A DNA stretch of 64,000 bases from positions 1 through 64,000 of the forward strand of contig QJPP01001545.1 of assembly GCA_003996215.1 (NCBI GenBank), written 5' to 3'. The notes below the pieces were generated by a model. The model had not been told where the DNA came from. It ran no database searches and saw only the letters and a program-made list of their open reading frames with translations. This stretch comes from Jaltomata sinuosa. Taxonomy: Eukaryota > Streptophyta > Magnoliopsida > Solanales > Solanaceae. The position numbers were made by a program, and so were the translations under genes. Shown piece after piece: positions 22,305 through 34,489 of the stretch; position 1 is the stretch's first letter, and each line of letters opens with the position of its first letter.

Positions 22305-25300
22305 TGTGATGACCCTTTTGGTCATCTTCGCATTTTCGCATTTATTGCACTGTTAGAGCCTTCTTGTAGAGGCTCTAACTCATTTATGGCTTGCTGGGAC
22401 TGGTAGTTCGGTGCCCTGGTCATTCATTTGGTCGTTTTAGCCGTTCGCCTGTTTTAGAGCTTTAATCTTAGAATATCATTGACTTTAGTCAACATTCTTA
22501 GCTAACTTGCTTGGAATTGAATTCTGACAGTTACATTAGCTCCGGAGCGATGTTGGTCTAGTTGGAACTTTAGTTGAGACCTCAGAACTTCTGGTGTGGG
22601 TTTTGTGTGATTTTCTCAATTTTCAGGCAATTTGGAGTTGAAAGTGTAAATTTGGGTGAATTTCGATGATCGGAGTATTGGATTCGAAACTCGATGATTC
22701 CATCAGCTCCGGAATGTTGAGTTTGGGCTAGGAAGATGGTTGGTTCGGGTTCCGGGTGAGTCAGACTCATTTCGAGCCTTTGAGTTCCTTTTTGTTAGTG
22801 TTGACTTGGGTCAACATTTCTCTGAGACGACCTCGTATGGAAGTTTCATCGATTCAGTTGATTTCAGAACGTCGTTTACACTCTATTAGCACTATTGGTT
22901 TTTGAATATCGGTTTCTAATTGTGCCCGGAATGCCCCGTCGAGTTTTCTAAAAAGTGCAGAAAATCAGTTGCGGACAGCAGCTATTTATTGTTGTCATTT
23001 CATTTTTTCCAGCCCTTCTCCTTACTTTTCTCACTCTAAAACTCAAAATTCTCTCCACCATTTTGCTCCATTTCAGTTCTAAACCTTGGGGAATTATTTG
23101 TTCATCGATTATCCGTAGTTCTTCGCCTCTTGGTAAGTCATCTTCCCCAACTTGCCTTCTTCAGTTTTCCTCTTAATTCCTCCATTGATGCTCATCCAAA
23201 GATTGGATTTTGTGATAGATTCTACCCCCTAAGCTTGTGCATGTTCGTGGGTGTGAAGTTTATCCATCTTGGGATGATTTTCCATCGTTTTGGTAAGTAA
23301 TTCTTGCCCAATTTCCATTTTTATTTTCAAAATTTCCATTCTTTAATCCCCAACTTGGGCGGGCTGTTTTGGTGCCCTAACCTTGTCCAATTGAGCTCAA
23401 ATTTTGAGCATGCCTTCTTGGCATCGTTGGGGTCATCGTGGTTCTTTTCATCTTTTTTTTGGGTTGTGGGCCCCACAAGCCCGCTTTTGACCCGAATATC
23501 GATCTGGCTACAATTGTAGAAATATGAGTATCGTTAAACTCGTCTTAATATTTTATTCATGAATTTGATAGTTTGATTCTCATTCGGAGCTTCTCGGAGC
23601 AGCTCAACCTCGGATATCGTCGTTCCCGCAGCTTGTCATCAGACGACATGTAAGTTGTGGCTTAACTCCCTAGACTTCGCATATATTGGGTAAATTGTAC
23701 TAGTTAGCATCCTTGGGTTGGGTTATTAGGTTGGTACCATAGACCTTGACCGCTTTTCCATGATTCACCCTATTTCTTTCCTCCGTTGTGTGTTGTATTC
23801 CTATTAGTTGATATATTTATTACCCTTGTGACCCCGTGAGGTCTTGTTGACTCTAGAATATAGAAGGTGGGATTATTGGGAATGTTCGCGAGTTCCGGAC
23901 ATAGAAATATCCTTCTAAGCTGGTTATGCTTGTTGAGTAGCTTCGGAGCCTGTGCAGGGTTGTTAGGTTGAATTGTGAGCTACCGGATAGCTATTTGGGT
24001 TGATCATATCATTTCCATGCATATAAAGTGGTTTTTCCACATTTTATTTCAGTTTTTGGCTTTGGGCCTATGAAAATTGATTTTCTAATCCTTGCATGGC
24101 CCCGGGGCCCGTTTTCGATGAAACTGGATTTGGAAATGATTTGACTTGGTACGTGAATCTTCTTAGGGTAAAAGAAGGTTAAAAAATATGTTTTTATCAC
24201 GATTTACTACTATTGCTAGACTCAACCGGGTCGGAGTGCTAGCTGAGTTTTCTTGCTGATTTGAAATGATATCAGGCTCAGCCAGGTCGAGCATCTGAGA
24301 TGATTTTACTATTGTTTTAGACTCGGCTGTGCCCGGGCACCCTTGGAAGGGTATTTGGGACATCCTTTTCACTATTTTAGTCCTAGATAGAGTCTAGGCA
24401 TGCATATTTGAGACTTAGCCACTTGCTTGAACCCGGACTCGATTCTAGAGGACACGTTTTGATTCTGAGTTTTAGTATGGGGTCCGAGACCTCCATGGAC
24501 CTTGCCGCTCTGGGACTGAGGCTTTGGGATGTGTGTGCCAGGGGGAAGGGTATACGGTGGAGTAGAGGTATACAGGATGTGTCATTCCATGGAACCTGCC
24601 TGCTGGGTCCGATCAGCATTGAAGGAGATACAATAGAGGTTCTATTTCACCCCGAGGTTTTCAGGCATCATATCATCTATTGTTTGAGATACCACCCTTG
24701 TTTGTTGTTTGTTGATTGTACACTTCGGTATAATTGGATGTCAGAGGGTTTGTTTTCACTTGATTGCATTCCTTGGTATACGAGTTGTGTCCTTCCATAG
24801 AATCTTCCTGTTTGGCCCGATCAGCACCGAAGGAGATACATACAGAGGTTCTATTTCACCCCGAGGTTTTCATACATCATATCATCCATTATTTTAGATA
24901 CCACTCTTATTTGCTTTTAATTGATTGTACGCTCTGGTAGTATGGGATGCCGGAGGGTTTGTTTTCACTTGATTGTATTCCTCGATTGTATGGGCGGCCG
25001 AGGGACTGTAGATAGACTCTTGTTACTTTATTCTGATATTGTTCCCTATTACGGTTGAGTATGAGCATGATTACTGTGAGGTGGTGAGTTCCTGGATTGA
25101 GTTTTGTTTGACTTGATTGGGTATTAATTCCTATATGTCGAGAATGTCTACCTTTATTCTTCTCTCCCTTTTTCCTTACACTTGAGAGTACCGGTATACT
25201 GCCCATTTCTAGAATTTATTCTTATATATACTATTTTTGCAAGGATCCCAGGTACGTTGTCCTTACTTTCACCTATGCCTGTTATGTGTATATATTCTAT

Positions 25301-25925
25301 ATGCTAGGCTTATATGTTGTTTCTCCTGTCTTCCCTCTAGGCTAGCTCCTGTGTGCTTATCATTGAATTCTGTGACTGTTTGTTCCTACTATGCCTGCTA
25401 TTGCTCTTTTACTTTATATATGCTCAGTTAGCCTATGATACCTATTGGGTACCTTATGCTTTGCATTTGGTGCTCACCCTACCCTCTACATCTTCTGGTG
25501 AAGATCCTAGCGTGGTCCATCGCTGTTAGCGCATCGGAGACTCGTGCAGGGTACAGGTTTTGGATCATCCAGGCTGAGGGTGAGCTCTTGGCATTCAGAG
25601 CTTACCTTCAGTTATCCTTGGTGTATTTTGTACTCTTATAGTTTCGGAGACTTGTGTATATATGATTTTTGGACCTTTATACTCCTGATGTAGTTCGTCT
25701 CTTATACGCTTTGATACTAGGTTTTGGGTTAGTTTAGATTCTGCTTGTTTATATCTCTTTTGTATATATTTTCTTCTCATTATGCCCTTGCTTCCGTTTA
25801 TGTATTGAATCTTCCGCTTAAACTATTAAAAGGTAGCCCATTACTAACCATTATGGGCTACGGGGATTGGTTCGCTTACTGGGGGGTTGTAGGTGCCATC
25901 ATGACCGAGAAATTGGGTCGTGAAA
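22305..25925 (+). mobile_element. 3' LTR (3621 bp)
   Basis: Starts TGTGATGACCC and ends GGTCGTGAAA, where the terminal CA is mutated. It is about 215 bp longer than the 5' LTR because of a tandem duplication at about 24578-24990. Flanked on the right by the ATTTC duplication. Confidence 0.93.
24578..24990 (+). repeat. 208-bp tandem duplication in the 3' LTR only
   Basis: The stretch holding 'ccgatcagca', 'ggttctatttcaccccgag' and 'gagggtttgttttcacttg' occurs twice, offset by 208 bases (for example ccgatc at 24609 and 24817). The 5' LTR has one copy (about 9215-9380). The units already differ by many substitutions, so the duplication is not recent. Confidence 0.85.
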
Positions 25926-25930
25926 ATTTC

Positions 25931-26063
25931 CTTGTTTATCATCATCTATCAAAAGTACCTGCATAGACATTAATAAAGGCCATAAATACCTCTAAATCTA
26001 TTCAAAACATATCAATAATTCATGGATATAGGCTCAATAAGTTGGTAGATTACCGACTTATCA
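25931..26063 (-). mobile_element. Right piece of the split minus-strand LTR
   Basis: Begins right after the ATTTC duplication and ends in 'cgacttatca'. On the minus strand it starts TGATAAGTCGGTAATCTACC, like the LTR start at 57727 (TGATAAGTAGGTAGTTTACC). It is the 5' end of the LTR whose promoter part is at 6365-6916. Confidence 0.6.
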
Positions 26064-26892
26064 GGCACCACGCCTAGTACGGGTTTACTTTATTGCATTG
26101 TGCATTGAATTGTGGGTTCCCTGAGTGGACCGGGTTGTGTTATTGAAATGTGATAATTGTTTATGGTCCTTGAGAGGCTAGGTTATTGTTATATCTGATT
26201 TTGAGTTGGTCTTGGTGTAGACCAGGTTGCATGTTTAACACTTAGATGTTGTTTAGAGGGGATCCCAAGGTGGGTCCGGGCAATATGAAAAGGGTTGTTT
26301 AATTGTTATACTTGATTGTTGATCATGGTGATAAAAGTGGATTACATATGGGAACAAGCTAGGGAGAGACTTGTAGTCTAGAGATGCCTGTTGACTTGTT
26401 CCATGTGTTCCTGTACTCTTACTTGATTTGTTGTACTGCTCATACACTGTTTATTTGAAACTGGCTGATGATCCTACCAGTACACGGTGGTTGTGCACTG
26501 ATACTGCACTTGTTTTTCTTTTGTGAGTATATGCGATCTTCCAGCAATTGACACGTGACCTTACTTGTAGTTCCAGCGCTTTCAGAAGTCAAGGGTGAGC
26601 TGCGTCAGTCGGGCTGCCTTGATTTCTATCTTTTGAAGTTGTAACCCACTTGTTTCGGGCTTAGACTATTTCCTTTGTTGGGGTTGCATCCTCGTACTCT
26701 AGTGTTGATAGTGTTAGATTCTAGGGGGAGTTTTCCGCAGGGTTATTGTAATAGAGTTGTTTATTGATATTGATTGCTAGTTTACATTTTGCACATTGGT
26801 TTTGAGCTGTTAGAATAGTTAAGTTCGGGTAAGTTATGGTTCGCTCACCCGGAGGTGGGTGAGTGCCACTTACGGCAGTCTAGATTATGACA
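26064..26892 (+). mobile_element. Decayed LTR 3' part, chromovirus-like
   Basis: The end reads 'ctcacccggaggtgggtgagtgcc' followed by 'gtctagattatgaca', parallel in order to the ends of the Tekay-like LTRs (tgccatcatgaccgag ... gggtcgtgaca). Upstream parts such as 'accagtacacggtggttg' occupy the place of 'gatacctactgggtacc'. It is probably the 3' end of a related LTR family, truncated at 26063. No target duplication can be assigned. Confidence 0.45.
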
Positions 26893-27063
26893 GTATTCGA
26901 CCAAGTTAACCTCAACAAAAATATTTAAACTTGAGATAACAAAGTGGTGTTCGAGCTTAAAGTTTAAAGTGATGTATTAAGTTGAAGTAAGAGGGATTAA
27001 GATATACAAAATGGAATAAAATAAGTTAGATACTTGCTTGAATTAACTAAGCTAGTAGGTGAC

Positions 27064-27296
27064 AAGTAGGTGCATCACCTACTTAGACTTATTGACTAGC
27101 CTGAAAAACCAAGTAGGTGCATCATCTACTAAGACTCTTTTGACTAGTCTATAGGGCCAAGTACACCCATACCTACTTGACAATTTCTGGCCTAAACCAA
27201 GTGAATGAAAAGGAGAAGGATGGGAAGCCAAGGCCCAATATGTTTAAGTCTACAAAGGATCAAGTTACATGTCCAAGTAGGTGCATCACCTACTTG
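27064..27296. repeat. AAGTAGGTG / CACCTACTT inverted-repeat block
   Basis: A hairpin with 9-bp arms AAGTAGGTG and CACCTACTT and a CAT centre lies at 27064-27084. A second with 10-bp arms lies at 27274-27296. Degenerate copies lie between, at about 27110-27135 and 27160-27185. The build is the same as in the other LTR palindrome blocks, with a different word. Confidence 0.8.
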
Positions 27297-28640
27297 ATAA
27301 TTTATGGCCCAAAATGAGAAAGAAAATTGTCCTAAACAGATCCCTTTAAAGGGGGTTAAGATCAGCTTATTTTATCCATTTTAACTTGTGAAAAAAAATC
27401 ACATTTCTAGAATTCTCTCTTTTTCTCTCTTAGCTTCATACAAAAGACCTAAAACACCTTTAGGGTTCTTGAATATTCTCCCTCTTTTCAGGTAAAAGGT
27501 AAGTGAAAATACTTATGGATTTAGCTTATTCCTTCCATAGAATCTTATGAAATTATTTTCTCCATGTTTGAAGTGTAGGACAAAAACTATTCTCCAAATT
27601 GGCCACCCCTATCTCTCCAACTTTCCAAGAGATATACTCGTGTTCTATAGTTCTAGTTTGAAGGAGAGAGTCTAAGTTCTTGAAGAATCTAAGTGAAGAG
27701 GACAAAATTCCAGAATTTGAGGTAAAGTTACTGCCCATTTTCACCCATTACTATATACACGTTTGGTGGAGAATTATGTATATGTTTTTGCAAAGAACTC
27801 ATGGGATGGTGATTTGAATCCTTGAGTTCTATATTCTCTTATTATGTTGAAGGACTTTTTGGATTGTTTAGGGGTTGTTTTATGTGTGCGGTTGTTGAAG
27901 GCAGCTTAGGTGATCTTGGCAAAGGATGTATGAAGTTATATCCTGGCAAAGGATGTATGAAGTTGTACTGAAGTGTAAAAGGAGGGTGTGGTGATACACC
28001 ATTTGTTTAAGGGATATATGGGCTTACTGTCCGTCAAGTATTAAGCTACTATTTTACAAGGCCCACAATGTGATTAGCTACTAATATTTGTTTCATTATG
28101 ACTTATAATATAGATTAATACCTAATTAAACGGGAAGCTAAATAGTGGTGGTTGTATTGGTCTAGAAACAAGGTATGTAAGGCTATTCATTTTCATATTC
28201 TTTGGCATGAAGTGTTAGACTTGTATTACTACCAGCAAAATGAGTTTCCTAAGTTCTTTTCCTAGTAAAGGATACCTAGTGGCATCGTACAATCTCCAAT
28301 GTAGCTAATGATCTTTTCCCCACTCCATAGTGTATCAAGGTACTTCAATATGTGTTTACTATTAGATCTCCATGTTTATTCTTCCAAGTACTAGTATGAA
28401 AAAGGTATTCTATACAACAAGCTTCATGAGTTATTCTCTAAAACAAATGAGGTTCATTGTGTCATATAAGTTCCTAAATATTTTGTTGATGTTACATTTG
28501 CTCCTTGTGTCATTTTTATTGCCTTAAGTGAATATTCACATGTCTTATACTACTGTTCCATAGTTTCATAGCTCAATAATGATTGTGACAACCAAATAAT
28601 AATCTCAAAGATAAAAGAAACTACGTGAAGCAATCTATAT

Positions 28641-28810
28641 ATTTATGGGTGGTAGCCCAGGGAAAAAGGACTAGCATGGGTCGATCCCAATTTGTGTATT
28701 TATGGGTGGTACCCTAGGAGTGAAAGCCTAGTATGGGTCGATTCCAAAATTTTGATACTATGAGTGCAACATCTCAGGGTTAAAATGCCTAGCATGGGAC
28801 TACTCATCTA
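28641..28810. repeat. 57-bp degenerate tandem repeat, three units
   Basis: Units start at 28641 and 28698 with 'atttatgggtggta' and end in 'ctagcatgggtcgatccca' or a close form. A third, weaker unit starts near 28755 and ends 'ctagcatgggactac'. Function unknown. Confidence 0.7.
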
Positions 28811-29403
28811 CCACTGATCAGTTGGTCATTTGTATCACATGCCTTACAAAGATTATAGATCACAATGAATAGTAAAGAAAATAATGTAATGAACATGATT
28901 CCATAAGTGTAAGCAAAGGTGGTCTTCCATTCTCATCTATACTTTTATGCATTGTTATCTAATTTTATTTGAGCTCTTATTTTACATATGGTTACTTTAT
29001 GCCTGACATATTCAATACATTCTTTTATACCGATGTACCTTATGGGGGACACTGTATTTTATGTTGCAAGCACATGTACCCTATCTAGTAGACCTCCCTA
29101 GTAGGAGCACATGATATTTAGCTACCGTTGGTAAGCTCTAAGTTGATTCGAGGATTTACCGAGTCTTTGGTATATATTTTTAGTACTACATAGTAGTTAA
29201 GGGTAAGGTGGGGCCCTATACCAACCTAAACTAAGTTTGTCCATCTTGTAGAAGCTTTTAGACTAATGTTATAGTAAAATGCAATTGTGTTTTATCTCTA
29301 ATTAATTGTGGATTCAACGGCCAAGTCATATATATAAGTTTTGGGTCTATCTGCGTCGGTATATTATCATTGCATCTTACATATACTTGTCAAAGCTTCA
29401 TGA

Positions 29404-29829
29404 TTAAAGGTTATAAGTTGATTCTCTTGGGCCTTTAGGGCATCGGGTGCCTTTCCGTCTCAATGGGATTTGAAGTGTGACCAAACATCCCTGATGTGGA
29501 GGAAGAGGAGTGTAAAATAAGATGAAATATGGATGAAGCTTCTTAATGTTACCATTAACCTTAACCATATCAACACACAACTCTGCAATGGCTTGATCAT
29601 CCTGCTTCCCTTCAAATGGGGCCACTCGCTCACTCAACTGCCTCAACTGAGCATGTACATGTTTCAAAGCCTTGTCAATCACTGCTTGAATATACATGAG
29701 AATGTCAGTGTCTAGCCGACTCAAGGTGGCATTATTTTTAAGAGTCATGCAAGCCACGTTTTGCAACCTTACTAGACTGAGGGTCCCGAGATAGCATGCA
29801 AAGGGCGGGGCCTGAAGTAGAGGATCTTA
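29404..29829 (-). pseudogene. Plant transposon protein gene, 3' part (split)
   Basis: This is the downstream part of the pseudogene at 34961-36018, cut by the CACTA element. Read on the minus strand from 29829 it continues the frame after the TTA duplication for about 30 codons, then shifts frame into an open stretch 29766-29404. That stretch is rich in charged, heptad-like residues (IDKALKHVHAQLRQLSERV), like the coiled-coil tail of the related gene at 60768-62102. Function unknown; the family is found in non-autonomous plant LTR elements. Confidence 0.55.
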
Positions 29830-30260
29830 CACTACTAAAAATAGCTCAAAAAAGGACGGATAAGAAAGCGACGAATAGCGTCACTTCGGAAAAGCGATGA
29901 AAAAAGCGACGTTGTCCGTCACTTTTCAATTTTTTTTTTAATTTTTAATTATTTTTTTACAAAAGCGACAGACAACGTCTCTTTGTCCGTCATTTTTTTG
30001 GCAAATTTTTGCGCCAAAATTATTTACAAATAATTATTTTTTATTTTTTATTATAAGCGACGGACAGCGTCACAATTTTAATTTTTTTTTAAAGAAAGCG
30101 ACGTTGTCCGTTGCTTTCTTTAAAATTTAATTTATATTAAAAAAAATAGAAAAGTAATGGATAGCGTTACTTTTATCCTTCGCTTTTCGGTCAATACACG
30201 GTCAACTCAATTAAAAAAGCGATGGACAAAAGCGACGCTGTTCGTCGCTTCTTCAATTTT
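29830..30260. repeat. CACTA left end and subterminal hairpin repeats
   Basis: After the CACTA terminus the word 'aagcgacggacaacgtcgctt' and its reverse complement recur with variations, for example 'gcgacgttgtccgtc' near 29907 and 30096. Such subterminal repeats are transposase binding sites in CACTA elements; that role here is inferred. Confidence 0.75.
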
Positions 30261-30500
30261 ACAGAGACCCGACGGGGTCTCTTTCCTCATTTCTCTCTTT
30301 CTCTTTTCTCTTCTCCTCTCCTCCTCTACTCCACCACTGCTCCGCCGCTCCCTCCATCGCTGGTCCTTCCACTGCTGCTCCCTCTATCGTCAGCCTCCTC
30401 CCTCCAACCTCCTTCGATTTTGAGGTTAGTTGTTTTGTTCATTTGAAGGTTAGGGTTTAATTTGGGTATTTTTAATAGTGAATTTTAGACTAGAGTATGT
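30261..30500 (+). other. Host-gene-like leader and splice donor inside CACTA
   Basis: A pyrimidine- and C-rich stretch (30285-30420) runs into TTTTGAGGTTAGTTG and then 'ggttagggtttaatttggg'. This resembles a plant 5' untranslated exon followed by an intron start. Two overlapping open frames here are low-complexity and not convincing genes. It could be the first exon of a lost transposase gene or a captured host leader. Confidence 0.35.
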
Positions 30501-30669
30501 TGTTGTTCTTGAATTCTAGACTAGGGTGTACATGTTGTTGTTGTTGTTGAATTCTAGACTAGGATTTTGAAAAATTCATAGTGAAAAGTGATATATGAAA
30601 AAATTGATAGTGAAAAATTCCCTTTTTAGATTATATTCTTAATTTATGAACTTTAATTAGTTTAGACTT

Positions 30670-30920
30670 GCTATTAGTTTGTGACCCTTAGTTTAGGCTT
30701 GCTATTAGTATGTGAACCTTAGTTTATGATTGTTATTAGTTTGTGAACCTTAGTTTAGGCTTGCTATTAGGTTGTGAACCTTAGTTTAGGTTTGCTATTA
30801 GTTTGTGAACCTTAGTTTAGGCTTGCTATTAGGTTGTGAACCTTAGGTTAGGTTTGCTATTAGTTTGTGAACCTTAGTTTAGGTAATGCTTGCTATTAGC
30901 TTGTGAACATTAGTTTAGGT
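30670..30920 (+). repeat. 31-bp tandem repeat, eight copies
   Basis: The unit 'gctattagtttgtgaacctt' plus 'agtttaggctt' is repeated about eight times with few changes; one copy has a 5-bp insertion. It sits at the left edge of the long AT-rich array. Confidence 0.85.
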
Positions 30921-33900
30921 TCTTTTTTGAACTTGAATTATATAGATACTTGAATTAGATAGGTTCTTGAATTAGATTATTATCTTCAATTTGGGAACTT
31001 TGAATTTGAAATAGGTTCTTGAATTAGATTATTAACTAGAATTATGTTCTTGAATCTTAGTTTTTTAAAGTTAAGTTTTTTTAAGTTAAGTTTGTTAGTT
31101 TAAATTGTTAGTTTTGAGTTAAGAATTAGTTTTCAACTTTAGGTTCTTTTTTGAACTTGAATTAGGTAATTGAATTTGGAACTTGAATTTGGAATTATGA
31201 TTTGGAACTTGAATTTGGAATTAGGTTCGTGAATTGGATTATTAACTTGAATTAGGTTCTTGAATTAGGTTCTTGAATCTTAGTTTTTTTAAGTTAAGCT
31301 TTTTAAAATTAAGTTTATTAGTATAAATTGTTAGTTTTGAGTTAAGAATTACTTTTCAACTTTAGGTTCTTTTTTGAAATTGAATTAGGTACTTGAATTT
31401 TGAACTTGAATTTGGAATTAGGATTTGGAACTTGAATTTGGAATTAGGTTCTTGAATTAGATTATTAACTTGAATTAGGTTCTTGAATCTTAGTTTTTTT
31501 AAGTTAAGATTTTTTAAGTTAAGTTTATTAGTTTAAATTGTTAGTTTTGAGTTAAGAATTAGTTTTCAACTTTAGGTTTTTTTTTGAACTTGAATTAGGT
31601 ACTTGAATTTGGAACTTGAATTTGGAATTAGGATTTGGAATTAGAATTTGGAATTAGGTTCTTGAATTAGATTATTAACTTGAATTTGGGAACTTTAAAT
31701 TTGAAATAGGTTCTTGAATTAATTTTGGATTTTGATTTAGAATCTTGAATTAGTTTTCAACTTTAACTTTTTGAATTAGGTTCTTGAATCTAAGTTTTTA
31801 TAAGTTAAGCTTTTAAAAATTAAGTTTGTTAGTTTAAATTGTTAGTTATGAGTTAAGAATTACTTTTCAACTTTAGTTTCTTTTTTTGAACTTGAATTAA
31901 GTACTTGAATTTTGAATTAAGATTTGTAATTAGAATTTTGAATTAGGTTCTTGAATTAGATTATTAATTTGAATAAGGTTCTTGAATCTTAGTTTTTTTT
32001 TTTGTTAAGCATCTTTAAGTTAAGTTTGTTAGTTTAAATTGTTAGTTTTGAGTTAAGAATTAGTTTCCAACTTTAGGTTCTTTTTTGAACTTGAATTTGG
32101 AACTTCAATTTGGAATTAGAATTTTGAATTAAAATTTGGAATTAGGTTATTGAATCTTAGTTTTTTTTAAGTCAAGCTTTTTTAAGTTAAGTTTGTTAGT
32201 TTAAATTGTTAGTTTTGAGTTAAGAATTAGTTTTCAACTTTAGGTTCTTTTTGAACTTGAATTAGGTACTTGAATTTGAAACTTGAATTTGGAATTAGGA
32301 TTTGGAATTAGAATTTGGAATTAGGTTCTTGAATCTTAGTTTTTTTAAGTTAAGCTTTTTTAAGTTGAATTTGTTAGTTTACATTTTTAGTTTTGAGTTA
32401 AGAATTAGTTTTCAACTTTATGTTCTTTTTTGAACTTGAATTAGTTACTTGAATTTGGAACATGAATTTTGAATTAGGATTTGGAATTAGAATTTGGAAT
32501 TAGGTTCTTGAATTATAGGTTCTTGAATCTTAGTTTTTTTAAGTTAAGTTTTTTTAAGTTAAGTTTGGTAGTTTAAATTGTTAGTTTTGAGTTAAGAATT
32601 AGTTTCCAACTTTAGGTTCTTTTTTGAACTTGAATTAGGTACTTGAATTTGGAACTTGAGTTTGAAATTAGGATTTGGAATTAGGCTCTTGAATTAGATT
32701 ATTAACTTGAATTAGGTTCTTGAATCTTAGTTTTCTTAAGTTAAATTTTTTAAAGTTAAGTTTGTTAGTTTAAATGTTAGTTTTGAGTTAAGAATTAGTT
32801 TTCAACTTTAGGTTCTTTTTTTAACTTGAATTAGGTACTTAAATTTGGAACTTGAATTTGGAATTAGGATTTGGAACTTGAATTTGAAATTAGGTTCTTA
32901 AATTAGGTACTTGAATTAGGAATTAGGTTCTTCAATTAGATTATAACTTGAATTTGAAATAGGTTTTTGAATTAGTTTTGGTTTAGTTTTTATACTCTTG
33001 AATTAGTTTTCAACTTTAGGTTCTTTTTTGTGAACCTTGAATAATGCTTGTTAGTTTAGGATAGTCTTGCGAACCTTAATTAGTTTATGTTAGTCTTATG
33101 AGTTATGTGAATATTTGTATGTAGGTGTTATTGTTAAGAAAACAAGGAACTTTGAATTAGGTACTTGAATTTAGAATTAAAATTTGAAACGTGAATTTGG
33201 AATTAGGTACTTGAATTTGGAATTAGGATTTGGAACTTGAATTTGGAATTAGGTTCTTGAATTTGGGAACTTTGAATTTGGAATAGGTTTTTGAATTAGT
33301 TTTTATATTCTTGAATTAGTTTTCAACTTTAGGTTTTCTTTTGTGAACCTTGAATAATGGTTGTTAGTTTAGCATAGTCTTGTGAACCTTAATTAGTTTA
33401 GATTAGTCTTGTGAGTTATGTGAATATTTATATGTAAGTGTTATTGTTAAGAAAATGAGGAACTTTGAATTAGATATGAATTGGGTTCTTGAATCTTAGT
33501 TTTTTTAAAGTTAAGCTATTTTAAGTTAAGTTTGTTAGTTTAAATTATTAGTTTTGGGTTAAGAAGTTTTCAACTTTAGGTTCTTTTTTTAACTTGAATT
33601 ATATAGGTACTTGAATTAGCTAGGTACTTGAATTTGGAATTAGGTTCTTGAATTAGATTATTAACTTGAATTTGAGAACTTTGAATTTGAAATAGGTTCT
33701 TGATTAGTTTTGAGTTTTATTTTAGAATGTTTAATTACTTTTCAACTTTAACTTCTTGAATTAGGTTCTTGAATCTTAGTTTTTTTAAGTTAAGCTTTTT
33801 TAAGTTAAGTTTGTTAGTTTAAATTGTTAGTTTTGGGTTAAGAAGTTTTCAACTTTAGGTTATTTTTTTAACTTGAATTATATAGGTTCTTGAATTAGCT

Positions 33901-34200
33901 AGGTACTTGATTTGGAATTTGGTTCTTGATTATTAACTTGAATTTGGGAACTTTGAATTTGAAATAGGTTCTTGAATTAGTTTTGGATTTTGTTTTAGAA
34001 TGTTTAATTAGTTTTCAACTTTAACTTCTTGAATTAGGTTCTTGAATCTTAGTTTTTTTAAGTTAAGCTTTTTTAAGTTAAGTTTGTTAGTTTAAATTGT
34101 TAGTTTTGGGTTAAGAAGTTTTCAACTTTAGGTTCTTTTAAACTTGAATTATATAGGTTCTTGAATTAGGTACTTGAATTATATAGGTTCTTTTTTAAGT
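30921..34200. repeat. AT-rich tandem array inside CACTA
   Basis: The same 165-190 bp monomers as at 737-5900, with the core 'gttagtttaaattgttag' at about 31100, 31510, 31830, 32030, 32195, 32570, 33540, 33820 and 34090. The less repetitive segment at 32990-33140 equals 2455-2590 and 4970-5100. The array makes up about 64% of the element. Confidence 0.88.
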
Positions 34201-34489
34201 TAAGTGTTAGTTTATTACATTAATGTTAGTTTGTGAACCTTGAATAGCTTGCTAGATTAGGTTAGTCTTTGTGAACCTTAGTTTAGGTTAATGCTTTCTA
34301 TCATTTCCCTATACTTTTTTATATTTTGATACTTTTTTTAAGTTATTGAATATTTTATAGGTCCTTTTGGTGGACCTTTTATGTGTTTAGTGATATTATT
34401 ACTTCGTATTTAGTTTCTTGTTATGATTGAATTTTATTATGAATGTTGTGGTAGCAATTAGTGCTGATTTGGGCTGTTTTGAATTAGTT

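Larger units (their letters stand above)
6917..25925 (+). mobile_element. Ty3/gypsy chromovirus, Tekay/Del-like, nested
   Basis: A nearly complete LTR retrotransposon: 5' LTR 6917-10322, PBS, gag, protease, reverse transcriptase, RNase H, integrase, chromodomain, 3' LTR 22305-25925. The 5-bp target duplication ATTTC is seen at 6912-6916 and 25926-25930. The integrase-last order and the C-terminal chromodomain place it among chromoviruses; the very long LTRs fit the Tekay/Del clade. The total of 19.0 kb includes a 6.76-kb inserted element. The terminal CA of the 3' LTR has become AA. All reading frames are broken, so the copy is dead. Confidence 0.93.
26893..29403. other. Unclassified decayed repeat, no gene seen
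   Basis: No coding sequence is recognised. The region has LTR-like promoter layout: an inverted-repeat block (27064-27296), a pyrimidine-rich leader (27400-27490) and a GGTAAG donor-like site at 27498. A 31-bp unit is doubled at about 27918-27975 (tggcaaaggatgtatgaagtt). The rest is AT-rich sequence that I cannot assign. It may be the 5' half of an LTR of yet another family. Confidence 0.4.

Noticed and set aside
26064..29403. Search for tRNA, rRNA or host exons in the least repetitive stretch.
   Set aside because: No cloverleaf, conserved rRNA block or convincing exon was recognised by eye. A tRNA scan and protein search would be needed to exclude them.
30157..30446. Two overlapping open frames of 74-88 codons in the CACTA element.
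   Set aside because: They come from a low-complexity C/T-rich stretch, are rich in Ser, Leu and Pro, and have no recognisable domain.
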